Position numbers and translations under genes: made by a program. The notes under the pieces were generated by a model that saw only the letters and a list, made by a program, of their open reading frames with translations, ran no database searches and was not told the origin of the DNA. This document shows positions 18,010 to 27,032 of a stretch of DNA of 64,000 nucleotides, one piece after another (position 1 is the stretch's first letter; each line of letters opens with the position of its first letter). Source of the DNA: Frigoriglobus tundricola (GTDB lineage: Bacteria; Planctomycetota; Planctomycetia; Gemmatales; Gemmataceae); contig NZ_CP053452.2 of assembly GCF_013128195.2 (NCBI RefSeq), positions 4,340,001 through 4,404,000 on the forward strand, written 5' to 3'.

Positions 18010-19089
18010 GTGAAGAGCCTTTTCGAACCCGTCCAGCTCGGGTCTCTGACCCTGCCCAATCGTGTCTTCATGGCACCGCTGACGCGGAACCGCGCCAACC
18101 CAGATGGCGTACATAGCGAACTCGCGGCGACATACTACTCGCAGCGTGCATCGGCCGGTCTCATCGTTACGGAGGCGACTCAGATTTCCCCCATGGGAAA
18201 GGGGTACGTTAATACGCCGGGCATTCATTCGCCCCAGCAGATCCGTGCATGGCGAAACATCGTAGATGCTGTACACGGGCACAACGGCCGAATCTTCCTT
18301 CAGTTGTGGCACGTCGGCCGAATCTCTCATACGTCCTTGTTGCCGAACCACGCGCACCCCGTGGCCCCATCGGCAATCCGTGCCAATAGCCACACGTCCA
18401 TTGCCACGGGTCGGGCACCGGTTTCGCAACCGGTTGCCTTAACCGCTGACGGGATCAAAGAAACCTTGGCCGACTACCAGCGGGCGGCCGGCAACGCGAA
18501 AGAAGCCGGATTCGACGGGGTCGAGATTCATGCGGCCAATGGGTACTTGATCGATCAATTTCTCCGAACGGGAACAAATCGGCGAACCGACGAATATGGA
18601 GGTGCCGCAGCGAATCGAGTCCGCTTTCTCGCCGAAGTCGTCGAACAGGTTCTTCGAGCCTGGGACGGCAAGCGGGTCGGTGTGCGAATCTCTCCGACGG
18701 GTGATTTTAACGATATGTCGGACGACAACCCGCTCGAAACCTTCTCGGTCACGGTTGCAAGACTCAACGGCTATGGGCTCGGGTACGTTCACGTCGTTGA
18801 AACGGCGCAGAACGGCAAAGGAAGCAGCGAGGAGGATCTCGCCTTGTCGGCGCACCTGAGAACACTTTGGAACGGTCTCTACGTCGTGAATGGCGGATAC
18901 GACGGGCCCAGGGGAGAGGAAGCTGTACGGACCGGGCGCGCCGACGCTGTCGCGTACGGCCGCGCCTTTCTGGCCAACCCGGATCTACCAAGGCGGCTGC
19001 AACTCGGAGCCGCTCTGAACGAGCCGGACCCAACGACTTTCTACGGAGGAGACGCGGCCGGCTACACGAGCTATCCCGCGCTCTCCTGA
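18010..19089 (+). CDS. nemA: Old yellow enzyme / alkene reductase
   Basis: The 359-residue protein is an FMN-dependent TIM-barrel reductase of the OYE/NemA class, which reduces activated C=C bonds, nitrate esters or N-ethylmaleimide with NAD(P)H. Visible motifs are LPNRVFMAPLTRNRA at the N-terminus, FLQLWHVGRISH, the substrate-binding HAANGYLIDQFL (the His...Asn pair that binds the substrate carbonyl is present) and GRAFLANPDLPRRL near the C-terminus, the usual phosphate-binding segment. The start is GTG at 18010 with AGGAG 7 nt upstream (17998-18002). It is the last gene of the TetR-controlled unit. Xenobiotic or electrophile detoxification is the likely role. Confidence 0.92.
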   Translation: MKSLFEPVQLGSLTLPNRVFMAPLTRNRANPDGVHSELAATYYSQRASAGLIVTEATQISPMGKGYVNTPGIHSPQQIRAWRNIVDAVHGHNGRIFLQLWHVGRISHTSLLPNHAHPVAPSAIRANSHTSIATGRAPVSQPVALTADGIKETLADYQRAAGNAKEAGFDGVEIHAANGYLIDQFLRTGTNRRTDEYGGAAANRVRFLAEVVEQVLRAWDGKRVGVRISPTGDFNDMSDDNPLETFSVTVARLNGYGLGYVHVVETAQNGKGSSEEDLALSAHLRTLWNGLYVVNGGYDGPRGEEAVRTGRADAVAYGRAFLANPDLPRRLQLGAALNEPDPTTFYGGDAAGYTSYPALS

Positions 19090-19568
19090 ACCGTGCAGCA
19101 TCAGGTATCCTCTGCTCCCTTTGGGCGCGCGTCCGTCCAACACACCGAGGCGTCTCACCCGACGCGCGCAACGCGCCAGCGCCAACGCCTGATAAGGAGT
19201 ACCCGGGCCGGTTGCGTGGGAGCCGTCATCGCATCTTTTGCCGTTGCCGCGAAGGCGGACATCTTTTCAGTGCGCCACATCGGGACGTGATGCCCCGCAC
19301 CGCGATGGCGGTGGGGGCGGTACTGGGACAGGTACCTCGCGGAGTTCACTGGGAGGTCAGAGGTTGTGCCGGGCCGTCCTCTTCGGATGGGGACGTTCCT
19401 AACGGGCAGGTGATGGCGATTCCGGCTGAATTGCGTACCGCCTGGTGGACCGGGCCGCGACGGAGATGCGAATCGGCGAACGGATGGAGTGGCATCAGGC
19501 GTTGGCAGGCAAGAACTTGCGACTGCGAACAAGGATCGGGCCGCGACTTCTTTTGCCGATTCGCAAAC
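19090..19568. other. Gene-free stretch between convergent genes
   Basis: About 480 bp lie between the reductase and mnmE stop codons. Frames crossing it are cysteine/arginine-rich and have no domain. No tRNA, repeat or strong hairpin was recognised. Confidence 0.4.
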
Positions 19569-21062
19569 TCATTTGCCTATGCAGAAGCGCGAGAAGATAC
19601 GGTCGAGCAGGTCGTTGGTGTAGACCGCGCCGGTCATCTCGCCGAGCGCATCGACCGCGCCCCGCAGGGCGAGCGCGAGCAGTTCGGGCGGGTCGCCCCG
19701 CGCGGCGAGCCGATGAGCTTCGCGCAAGCGCTCCAGACACACAAGCACGTGGTGCCGGCACCGGCTCTGGCTCGGCGCGAGCGCCGGGCGCACCAGTGAC
19801 GTGACGATGTCACCCAGCGCGGCGCGGAGCGCGTCGAGGCCGCCGGGCGCGACCACCGAGGCGCTCACTTCTGCTTCTTGCGACACCGGGGGCTCGCGCC
19901 CCCCACTCGGGTGCAGATCACTTTTCGTTCGCACCTTCAACACGGCCGCGGCGGTCGCGCGCAACCGCGCTTCGTCGGCGGTGCCGAACGCGCCGTGCGC
20001 GTCGCACCACACGATCACGTCGGCGCGGGCCGCCTGCTCGGTGCCGAGCCGCTGGGCCTGCTCCTCGATCGTATCGGACGCGGCCTGCCAGCCGGCGGTG
20101 TCGATCAGCTCCGCCGACACGCCCGCGAGTCCGAACGGCCTCGTGAGGTAGTCCCGCGTGGTGCCCGGAACCGGGCTGACGAGCGCCGCGCCGCCCGCAA
20201 GGGCGTTGAACAAGCTGCTCTTCCCCGCGTTCGGCAGCCCCACCAGTGCCACGCGCACCGGCCGGCCCGAAATCGTGCGGTCGTTGAGTTGCTTCCGTAC
20301 CGCGTCGAGGTGATCGACCGCGGCCGCGACCCGACGGAGCGTTTCGGCCGCGCCGACGAACTCGATGTCCTCGTCGGCGAAGTCGAGGGCGGCCTCCACG
20401 TCGGCGAGGAGGTTCAGCAGATCGTCGCGGAGCGCGTCGAGCGGTTGCGACACGCCGCCCGCGAGCTGTGCGAGCGCCGCGCTCAGGTCCGCGTCGGTCC
20501 CGGCCTCGATCACGGCCTGCACGGCTTCGGCCTGCGGCAAGTCCTTCTTGCCCGCGAGGAACGCCCGCATGGTGAACTCGCCCGGCCGCGCCGGCCGCGC
20601 TCCGGCCGCCAGCAGGTCCGCGACCAGCCGCTCCACCAGCGGCGGCGAACCGATGGTGTGAATCTCCGCGATGTCCTGCCCGGTGTACGACCGCGGGCCG
20701 GCGAAGAAGTACAACGCCGCGGGCAGCGGGGAGTACACGCCGGTGAGGCGGAGCGAGCCGAGGACGAGGCGACGCGGGCGAGGAGAACCCACCCCCCCGG
20801 CCCCCCTCCCTGAAGGGAGGGGGGTGACGGCGCGCGAAGCCTCCCGCGAACCTCCCGAGGTATCGGAACTCCAAAGGTCTTGCTCCCCTCCCTTCAGGGA
20901 GGGGCTGGGGGTGGGTTCTTCGGCCACGAACACCGCCGCCACCACCCCGCGCGCGTTCGGCCCGCCGACGCGAACGATGGCCCGCGCCGCGGCTCCGGTG
21001 GCCGACGACACCGCCACGATGGTGTCGTCCGGGTGCGGCGCGGATGTGGCGGTAAAGCTCAT
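19569..21062 (-). CDS. mnmE: tRNA-modifying GTPase MnmE with repeat-encoded insert
   Basis: The 497-residue protein is MnmE (TrmE), which with MnmG installs 5-carboxymethylaminomethyl groups at U34 of tRNA. The tetrahydrofolate-binding N-terminal domain, helical domain and embedded G domain are all present. The P-loop is GLPNAGKSSLFNAL, switch II DTAGW, and the C-terminus ends FCIGK with the catalytic Cys of the conserved C-(I/L/V)-G-K tail. The usual length is about 450 residues. The surplus of ~48 matches an in-frame insert (EEPTPSPS...GAGGVGSP) at residues ~50-95 in the N-terminal domain, encoded by the palindromic repeat at 20785-20918. The start ATG overlaps the stop of the DUF2007 gene (ATGA), indicating translational coupling. 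Confidence 0.93.
   Translation of the reverse strand: MSFTATSAPHPDDTIVAVSSATGAAARAIVRVGGPNARGVVAAVFVAEEPTPSPSLKGGEQDLWSSDTSGGSREASRAVTPLPSGRGAGGVGSPRPRRLVLGSLRLTGVYSPLPAALYFFAGPRSYTGQDIAEIHTIGSPPLVERLVADLLAAGARPARPGEFTMRAFLAGKKDLPQAEAVQAVIEAGTDADLSAALAQLAGGVSQPLDALRDDLLNLLADVEAALDFADEDIEFVGAAETLRRVAAAVDHLDAVRKQLNDRTISGRPVRVALVGLPNAGKSSLFNALAGGAALVSPVPGTTRDYLTRPFGLAGVSAELIDTAGWQAASDTIEEQAQRLGTEQAARADVIVWCDAHGAFGTADEARLRATAAAVLKVRTKSDLHPSGGREPPVSQEAEVSASVVAPGGLDALRAALGDIVTSLVRPALAPSQSRCRHHVLVCLERLREAHRLAARGDPPELLALALRGAVDALGEMTGAVYTNDLLDRIFSRFCIGK
20785..20918 (-). repeat. In-frame palindromic repeat, copy 2 (MITE-like)
   Basis: The 134-bp element is bounded by perfect 12-bp inverted repeats GAACCCACCCCC / GGGGGTGGGTTC. 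Each end is followed inward by a hairpin CCCTCCCTGAAGGGAGGG (or its CTTCAGGG equivalent), flanking a ~60-bp centre. Reverse-complemented, it aligns almost base for base with the glpK copy and with the core of the aas copy. It lies wholly within mnmE and keeps the frame. No transposase is encoded. Confidence 0.85.
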
Positions 21063-21655
21063 CCGAACGGGTCTCCGTAAAGCCTGATCAAGTACAGCGC
21101 CATGAAAGAACCGATGATGAGCAAGAAGCCCCCGAGGAGCAGTTTGTTCCGACCGCGGGCGCTCAGCGGTCCCGGTCCGAATGCGGCGTTGAGAAACAGG
21201 TAGACCGCGTAGAACCACAGCAGGGGGATAACCAGGCCGAACATCGCAGCCAGGAACAACCGTCGGGCGTACTGGTCCCGTTCGGACAGCGGCGGTTCTA
21301 CTTCGGCGTCCGTCGAAGACGGCACCGGTGCGGCTGGCCGCGGAGCGAGCGGCGGTTTTGGTTCGACGTCCGCTTCCGCGCCAGCCCCTTCCGCTTCCGC
21401 CGCCAGTGCCTCCTGATCCACCGGTTCGTCTTCAGCGCCGAGTGCCTCCTCCAGAACCGCAACCGCTCGGTCCGCGTCCTCGTCCATCACCTGCACCTTT
21501 ACCCAACCGACTGCGTCACCCAACAGCCAGTCCATTTGCACGATTGTTTCATCCGCAACGGCGGCTTTGATACCGGCGGCTTCCAACGCGTTTTGCGCCA
21601 GCCGGGCCTTCGCCGCCTGATCGAACGTGGCGATCGTCACCAGCTTTCCGGCCAT
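21059..21655 (-). CDS. DUF2007-like protein with two membrane helices
   Basis: The 198-residue protein begins MAGKLVTIATFDQAAKARLA and its first ~75 residues fit the DUF2007 putative signal-transducing fold, a ferredoxin-like domain recognised by AKARLAQNALEAAGIKAAV and a VKVQVMDEDADRAVAVL strand-helix. An acidic Pro/Ala/Glu linker (~80-125) leads to two C-terminal membrane helices (~135-157 and ~170-190). Its stop overlaps the mnmE start by four bases, so the two are co-translated. No role in tRNA modification is established; the link is positional. Confidence 0.75.
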   Translation of the reverse strand: MAGKLVTIATFDQAAKARLAQNALEAAGIKAAVADETIVQMDWLLGDAVGWVKVQVMDEDADRAVAVLEEALGAEDEPVDQEALAAEAEGAGAEADVEPKPPLAPRPAAPVPSSTDAEVEPPLSERDQYARRLFLAAMFGLVIPLLWFYAVYLFLNAAFGPGPLSARGRNKLLLGGFLLIIGSFMALYLIRLYGDPFG

Positions 21656-21736
21656 CGGCTCCCCTCTGCTGTTGTGCGTCCGCTTCAGTACACCGACATT
21701 ACCCGAAACTGTCAGGTTCGTGTAGGAGCAGACCGA

Positions 21737-23254
21737 ATGACCGCCGCCGACGCGTACATCGAACTGGTCCGCCGCAGCAAGGAACTTGGTGTTATCAACT
21801 CGTGCGCCGGGGTACTGAGCTGGGACCACCAGACGTACATGCCGCCCAAGGGCGGCGCGCTCCGCGGCGAGCAGATGGCGTTCCTCGCCAGCCTCGCGCA
21901 CCAGAAGTTCACCGACCCGAAAGTGGGCGAGCTGCTCGCCGCCGTCGAAAGCTCCGACCTCGTGCGGGACCCCGAGGCCGACGCCGCGGCGAACGCGCGC
22001 GAACTCCGCCGCGCCTACGACCGCGCCACCAAGATCCCACAGGCGCTCGTCGAAGAACTCGCGCGGGTCACCACGGAGGCGCAACAGGTGTGGGAACAGG
22101 CGAAGAAGAAGAACGACTACGCCAGCTTCCGCCCGCTGCTCGAACAGGTGGTGAAACTGAAGCGGCAAGAGGCCGACGCGGTCGGGTTCAAAGAGCACCC
22201 CTACAACGCGCTCATCGAGGAGTACGAGCCGGGAACCACCGTCGCGGAACTCAAGACCCTGTTCGCCGGCCTCACGGCCGAACTCTCGCCGCTGGTGAAG
22301 AAGATCGTGGCGGCCTCGAAGCAGCCCGACAAGGGCGTGCTGGAGCGCGAGTTCCCGGTCGACCGCCAGAAGGTGTTCGCGGAGGCCGCGGCGGTGGCGA
22401 TCGGGTTCGACTTCGGCGCCGGCCGGCTCGATACCACTGCGCACCCGTTCTGCTCGGGCTTCGGGCCGGGCGACTGCCGCATCACCACCCGGTACAACCC
22501 GCGGTTCTTCAACGAAGCGTTCTTCGGCGTGCTCCACGAGACCGGGCACGCGATGTACGAGCAGGGCCTGCCGGCCGAGCACTTCGGTACGCCGCTCGGC
22601 GTCGCGTGCTCGTTCGGCATCCACGAATCGCAGTCGCGGCTGTGGGAGAACCAGGTCGGGCGCGGGCGGCCGTTCTGGGAGCACTTCTTCCCGCGCCTCC
22701 GGCAGACGTTCCCCGCGGCGCTCGCGGACGTGTCGCTCGACACCTTTTACTTTGCCATCAACGAGGTGAAGCCGTCGCTCATCCGCGTGGAGGCCGATGA
22801 GGCGACCTACAACCTGCACATCGCGCTGCGGTTCGAACTGGAGCTCGCGCTGCTGTCCGGCGATCTGACAACTGCCGATCTTCCGGGCGCGTGGGCCGAG
22901 CGGTTCGAGGCGCTGTTCGGATTAAAAATTCCGGACGACGCCCGCGGTTGCCTCCAGGACATCCACTGGAGTTTTGGCGGCATCGGATATTTTCCGACCT
23001 ACACCCTCGGAAACCTGTACGCGGCCCAACTGATGGATGCGGCCCGGCGCGAACTCGGCAGCGCCCTGGGGGACGACTTCCGCCGCGGCGAGTTCGGCCG
23101 CCTCAAGGGCTGGCTCGGCACGCACATCCACCGCCACGGGCAGCGGTTCCGCGCCGGCGAGCTGTGCCGCCGCGCGACCGGCGCTCCGCTCTCGGCGAAA
23201 CCCTTCCTTTCGTACCTGAGCGAAAAGTTCGGGACGCTTTATGGAGTGTGCTAG
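21737..23254 (+). CDS. M32-family carboxypeptidase (Taq type)
   Basis: The 505-residue zinc metallocarboxypeptidase matches the M32 family at full length. The zinc motif HETGH is at nt ~22535, followed by the family pattern GIHESQSRLWENQVGR, in which the Glu is the third zinc ligand. N-terminal SWDHQTYMPPKGGALRGEQM and C-terminal IHWSFGGIGYFPTYTLGNLYAAQL are also characteristic. It removes C-terminal residues from peptides in the cytoplasm. The ATG at 21737 has AGGAG 8 nt upstream. It is divergent from the DUF2007/mnmE pair with only ~80 bp between starts, so promoters may overlap. Confidence 0.93.
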   Translation: MTAADAYIELVRRSKELGVINSCAGVLSWDHQTYMPPKGGALRGEQMAFLASLAHQKFTDPKVGELLAAVESSDLVRDPEADAAANARELRRAYDRATKIPQALVEELARVTTEAQQVWEQAKKKNDYASFRPLLEQVVKLKRQEADAVGFKEHPYNALIEEYEPGTTVAELKTLFAGLTAELSPLVKKIVAASKQPDKGVLEREFPVDRQKVFAEAAAVAIGFDFGAGRLDTTAHPFCSGFGPGDCRITTRYNPRFFNEAFFGVLHETGHAMYEQGLPAEHFGTPLGVACSFGIHESQSRLWENQVGRGRPFWEHFFPRLRQTFPAALADVSLDTFYFAINEVKPSLIRVEADEATYNLHIALRFELELALLSGDLTTADLPGAWAERFEALFGLKIPDDARGCLQDIHWSFGGIGYFPTYTLGNLYAAQLMDAARRELGSALGDDFRRGEFGRLKGWLGTHIHRHGQRFRAGELCRRATGAPLSAKPFLSYLSEKFGTLYGVC

Positions 23255-23425
23255 GGTTCCCCAGGCGCGCCGCCGGCAAAGTCGATACCTTCCGCGCATC
23301 CGTCCCAGGTCGGCCGCGTTCTCGGTGCCCGCTCACACGGGTCGGGCTGTACCACCGGCACCGGACGTGCAAGGGTGGATGTGGTACCGACCCGCGCCCC
23401 TACTTTCGGAAGCCGCCCCCCGCTC

Positions 23426-24397
23426 ATGTCGACGAACACCCAGAACCGAGCCGACCCGAGCGCCGGAACCGACTCCCTGGCGAGCGCGGGGGACACGCAC
23501 GCCTTTCCGCACCCGCAGCGGCCGGCGCCGTCGGACGGGCTCGGGGGCAGCGCCCCGCCGCCCGATGTCGGCACCGAGGTCGGGACGTTCCTCCTCCAGT
23601 CGAAGCTCGGCGAGGGCGTCTCCTGTCACGTGTTCCGCGGCTGGGACCGGAGCCGGTCGTGCCCGGTGGCGCTGAAGATCCTCAACTGGGCGAACGTCTA
23701 CGACCGCACCGCGGCGATGAAGCAGCTCCGCATGGAGGCGATGGCGCTGGCCCGCGTCAAGCACCCGCTCGTCGTGCGGTTCATCGACTTCGGGTTCGAC
23801 CCGCGGTGGCCGTACCTGGTCACCGAGTTCTTCGAGGGCAGCCCGCTGGGCGAGCTGCTCCGGTCCGGCGGCGCGCTGCCGCCGGAGTGGGCGCTGTACC
23901 TGGTCTCGCAGATGGCCGACGCGCTCGGGGCCGTGTGGCAGGCGGGCCTGGTCCACCGCGACATCAAGCCCGACAACATTCTGATCGGCCCGAACGGGAA
24001 CGCGAAGCTGATCGACTTCGGGCTGGCGAAGGCCGAAGCGCTGGAAGCGGCCCGCGAGCGCACCGGGCCGGAGATGGCCGGCACCGCGGCGTACCTCGCC
24101 CCCGAACAGGCGAAGGACGCCAGCACGGTCGACCACCGCGCGGACATCTACTCGCTCGGCGTGACGCTGTACGAGGCCCTTACCGGCCGGCTGCCGTTCG
24201 AGGGGCGGAACCGCGTGCAGGTGATCTTCCAGCACCTGAACTCGCCGCCGGTGCCGCCCGTCCAGCGGGCCGAGGGGATCCCGCCGCTCCTGTCCGACCT
24301 GTGCCTGTGGATGCTGGCGAAGAACCCCGACGACCGCCCGCAGAACTACGAGGAGCTGCGGCAGGCGCTGAACACCGTCAGCGGCGGCGCCCGCTGA
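23426..24397 (+). CDS. Hanks-type serine/threonine protein kinase
   Basis: The 323-residue protein is a nearly bare eukaryotic-like kinase domain (~45-315) after a Ser/Pro-rich N-terminal tail. Motifs: Gly-rich loop KLGEGVSCHVFRG, VAIK-type Lys in CPVALKIL, catalytic loop HRDIKPDN, DFGLAK, and APEQAKDAST in the activation segment, followed by DIYSLGVTLYEALTG. All catalytic residues are present. It has no transmembrane helix or sensor domain, unlike PknB types, so it is cytosolic or recruited by partners. A terminator hairpin follows 30 bp downstream, indicating a separate unit. Substrate unknown. Confidence 0.92.
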   Translation: MSTNTQNRADPSAGTDSLASAGDTHAFPHPQRPAPSDGLGGSAPPPDVGTEVGTFLLQSKLGEGVSCHVFRGWDRSRSCPVALKILNWANVYDRTAAMKQLRMEAMALARVKHPLVVRFIDFGFDPRWPYLVTEFFEGSPLGELLRSGGALPPEWALYLVSQMADALGAVWQAGLVHRDIKPDNILIGPNGNAKLIDFGLAKAEALEAARERTGPEMAGTAAYLAPEQAKDASTVDHRADIYSLGVTLYEALTGRLPFEGRNRVQVIFQHLNSPPVPPVQRAEGIPPLLSDLCLWMLAKNPDDRPQNYEELRQALNTVSGGAR

Positions 24398-24425
24398 GCG
24401 GAACTCAAGAACCGATCACGCGAAC

Positions 24426-24460
24426 CGGCCGGGGAAGTGCCCCCGGCCGTTGCGCTTTTC
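24426..24460 (+). terminator. Intrinsic terminator after kinase gene
   Basis: CGGCCGGGG (24426-24434) and CCCCGGCCG (24441-24449) form a 9-bp GC stem with a 6-nt loop, followed by TTGCGCTTTTC. It lies about 30 bp after the kinase stop and before the lipoprotein gene. Confidence 0.7.
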
Positions 24461-24524
24461 CTGTCCGCGGCCCGCGGGACCGCGTACCCTGTCCGTGTCC
24501 CGTGACCGTACAGGAGCGATCCGC

Positions 24525-25367
24525 ATGGCCCTCCGCTTCCCGCGCACGACCTCGGCGGTCGCGCTGGCGCTCTCGCTCGGGCTCGTCGGCCTTCCGGCGT
24601 GCAAGAAGAAGAGCAAACCCACCGCGCCCGACACGCCCGCCCCGGAGACGAACGCCGGGCCGGGGACCAACGCACCCGCGCCCGCCGGCGTCGGCGGGGG
24701 CGATCCCGAAGCGCCGCGCCCGCTGAACCTCGGCGGCCCGCTGGAGCCGGCCGCGCGAACGGCCGCTCTGAGAAACATGAAGCAGATCGGGTTCGCGATC
24801 GCAAATTTTCATGACGCCCACGGCGCGTTACCCGCCGGCTACGCCGACGCGACCGGCCAGCCGGGCCTGAGCTGGCGGGTGGCGCTCCTCCCGTACATTG
24901 AGCAGGACGCGCTCTTCGGGCAGTTCAAGCGGGACGAACCGTGGGACGGTCCCAACAACAAGCCGCTCATCGCCAAAATGCCGAAGGTGTACGCTCCACC
25001 GAACGAGAACACCCGCGGGTACACGTTCTGTCGCGGCTTCACGGGGCCGAACACGTGGCTCCCGCCGCAACAGCAACCGGGCCGGGCGGGGCAACTGCTC
25101 CTCGGGGTCAAAACCTTTCAGATCACCGGCGGGCTTTCGAACACCATTCTGGTTGCCGAAGCGGCCGAGGCGGTGGTCTGGACGAAGCCGGACGAGGTGC
25201 CGTTCGCGCCGAACAGTGTGCCGAAACTCGGCGGCGTGTTCCGCTCCGGCTGCACCGTTCTGATGGCCGATGGGTCCGTGAAATTCGTGCGGAACCCCGT
25301 CTCACCGGCGGGACTCGCCGACGCCATTCAGATCAACAGCAGCAAACACGCCGCGCTGGACGAGTGA
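24525..25367 (+). CDS. DUF1559-domain lipoprotein
   Basis: The 280-residue protein carries a DUF1559 domain, a family very abundant in planctomycetes and often linked to pseudopilin-like proteins. Typical segments: AALRNMKQIGFAIANFHDAHG, LSWRVALLPYIEQDALF, GLSNTILVAEAAEAV and VLMADGSVKFV. Instead of the usual prepilin leader it has a lipoprotein-like signal (LSLGLVGLPAC, Cys ~26) and a Pro/Thr/Ala-rich linker, so it is likely lipid-anchored. The ATG at 24525 has AGGAG 8 nt upstream. It converges on the rhomboid gene with only about 15 bp between stops. Confidence 0.85.
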   Translation: MALRFPRTTSAVALALSLGLVGLPACKKKSKPTAPDTPAPETNAGPGTNAPAPAGVGGGDPEAPRPLNLGGPLEPAARTAALRNMKQIGFAIANFHDAHGALPAGYADATGQPGLSWRVALLPYIEQDALFGQFKRDEPWDGPNNKPLIAKMPKVYAPPNENTRGYTFCRGFTGPNTWLPPQQQPGRAGQLLLGVKTFQITGGLSNTILVAEAAEAVVWTKPDEVPFAPNSVPKLGGVFRSGCTVLMADGSVKFVRNPVSPAGLADAIQINSSKHAALDE

Positions 25368-25382
25368 CCGCGCCGGTTCCGG

Positions 25383-27023
25383 TCACCGGGCGCCCAGGTT
25401 CTTGAACGACTGATCGGCCTCGGCCCGGGCCGCCCGCCACGCGTCCATCGCCGCCTCGGGCGGAGGCCCGTTCGTCTCGAGCAGCCCCAGCAGCAGCCCC
25501 ATCGCCCGCGCCCGCGCGACCGCGCACGCCCGCACGCGCTCCCGGTGCCGGTCGAACGCCTCGTCCCCGCTCGACTCGCGGGTCGCACACGTGACGAGCG
25601 CGTCGGCCACGCCCTTCAGCGCCTCGGCCCTCTGGTGGAACTCGCTCACCTTCTCGCCCGGGCGCTGGGTCCGACCGAGCAGAACCAGAGCCCTCCACTC
25701 GAACGGCCTGACCCGCTCGGGGGACAGTTCCGCCAGGCGCCAGGCGATTTCGGCGTTGTATTCGACCTGCGCGGCCCGCAACTTCTGCTGCCGCGCGAGC
25801 GCCTCACTCGCTCCGCGCTCGCTCTCCAGGCGCAGGTGAAGGCGCCGCCACCCCGGCGTGCCGTTCGCGTCCATCACCGCCGCGACGCCGACGACACACA
25901 GCACCGGGATCAGCGCCAGCAGCCCGTACGCGGTCCCCCGCCGCTGCGGGTCGCCGAACCGGACCGCGTTCAACAGCCCCGCCACCAGGAACCCCGCCAC
26001 CCCGCCGCCCAGGTGGCCCTCCCAACTGACACCGTCCAGAAAGCTCAAGCTCACGTTCAGCACGAACACCACGAACATTCGCCGGAACCAGTCCGCCGCC
26101 AGGTCCGCCGGGAGGTGGTGGCGGAACGCGAACAGCCACGCGAACAGTGACATCTGGATGCCCCAGATCGCGCCCGACGCCCCCGCGAGGATCGAATCGG
26201 GGCGCAGGGCCATCGCCAGAGAGCTGCCGGCCAGTCCGGAAATGAGGTAGATGAGCAGCAACCGCCCCCGCCCCCACAACAGTTCGGCCAGCGGCCCCAT
26301 CATCGCCAGTACGAACATGTTGCCGACGAGGTGCAGCAGGCCGATGTGAACGAAACACGACGAGAGCAGCCGCCACCATTCGCCGGCGATCAGGTCCGTC
26401 CCGCTGACCGCCCCGAAACGGTGCAACACGTCCCTGTGGCCCTCGGTGAGCACGCGGGCCGGGGTCAGCCCCCACCGGATGCCCCACACGGCGCAGACGA
26501 AGAACCACAGCGCGTTCGCCATCAGGAGGACCGGTACCACGATCGGCGGCGTGAGGGCGAGGTCCGTTTCCTGTGGCTCGGGGTCCGCGCTGCCCGCGCC
26601 GGGGCCGGGGGCCGGGACCGCCGCTCCCGCGTGCTCCACCGCCGGCCGGCTGAGTAGATCGAGGACCGCCGGATCGGCCGCGGCGGTCGCGCCCTCGGGC
26701 GTGATCGCGTACCCCTGTCCGACGCCGCGGACCCATTCGGCCACCCGCACGAACCCGGCGACACGCAGCTCGGTCAGCGGTTCGTCCAGGCTGTCGCGCG
26801 GGACGCTGACGGCCGCAGCGAAGCGGGCCGGGAACCACGGCCCGTCGGCCGCGGCGATGGCGCGTAACAGCGACACGGCGGTGGGGACGAACGGCTGCGG
26901 GTCGGCCGTAGAGCTTTCCGTGAACGGAGGTTGCGGCGCAGGGGCACCGAGCGCGACCACCGGCATGGGCAGCGGTGTCGCGTCCGCGGCGGCGTGCGTT
27001 TCAACCTCGTGCCCCGGCTCCAT
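25383..27023 (-). CDS. Rhomboid-family intramembrane serine protease
   Basis: The 546-residue protein has a soluble N-terminal region (~1-165) with a winged-helix-like appearance (TAVSLLRAIAAADG, DEPLTELRVAGFV), a rhomboid core of about six helices (~170-405) and a cytosolic helical tail. Catalytic residues are visible: Ser in GASGAIWG and His in SWEGHLGGGVAGFL. The accessory HIGLLHLVGNMFVL (HxxxN) is also present. Rhomboids cleave transmembrane proteins within the bilayer. The start is ATG at 27023; 27032 is an in-frame alternative. The long N-terminal extension is unusual and may confer regulation. Substrate unknown. Confidence 0.9.
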   Translation of the reverse strand: MEPGHEVETHAAADATPLPMPVVALGAPAPQPPFTESSTADPQPFVPTAVSLLRAIAAADGPWFPARFAAAVSVPRDSLDEPLTELRVAGFVRVAEWVRGVGQGYAITPEGATAAADPAVLDLLSRPAVEHAGAAVPAPGPGAGSADPEPQETDLALTPPIVVPVLLMANALWFFVCAVWGIRWGLTPARVLTEGHRDVLHRFGAVSGTDLIAGEWWRLLSSCFVHIGLLHLVGNMFVLAMMGPLAELLWGRGRLLLIYLISGLAGSSLAMALRPDSILAGASGAIWGIQMSLFAWLFAFRHHLPADLAADWFRRMFVVFVLNVSLSFLDGVSWEGHLGGGVAGFLVAGLLNAVRFGDPQRRGTAYGLLALIPVLCVVGVAAVMDANGTPGWRRLHLRLESERGASEALARQQKLRAAQVEYNAEIAWRLAELSPERVRPFEWRALVLLGRTQRPGEKVSEFHQRAEALKGVADALVTCATRESSGDEAFDRHRERVRACAVARARAMGLLLGLLETNGPPPEAAMDAWRAARAEADQSFKNLGAR

Positions 27024-27032
27024 GACACGCAT

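Noticed and set aside
18867-19799. 310-codon frame across the reductase 3' end and the gap before mnmE
   Set aside because: It is out of frame with the clear old yellow enzyme sequence and antisense to mnmE, with Arg/Cys-rich composition.
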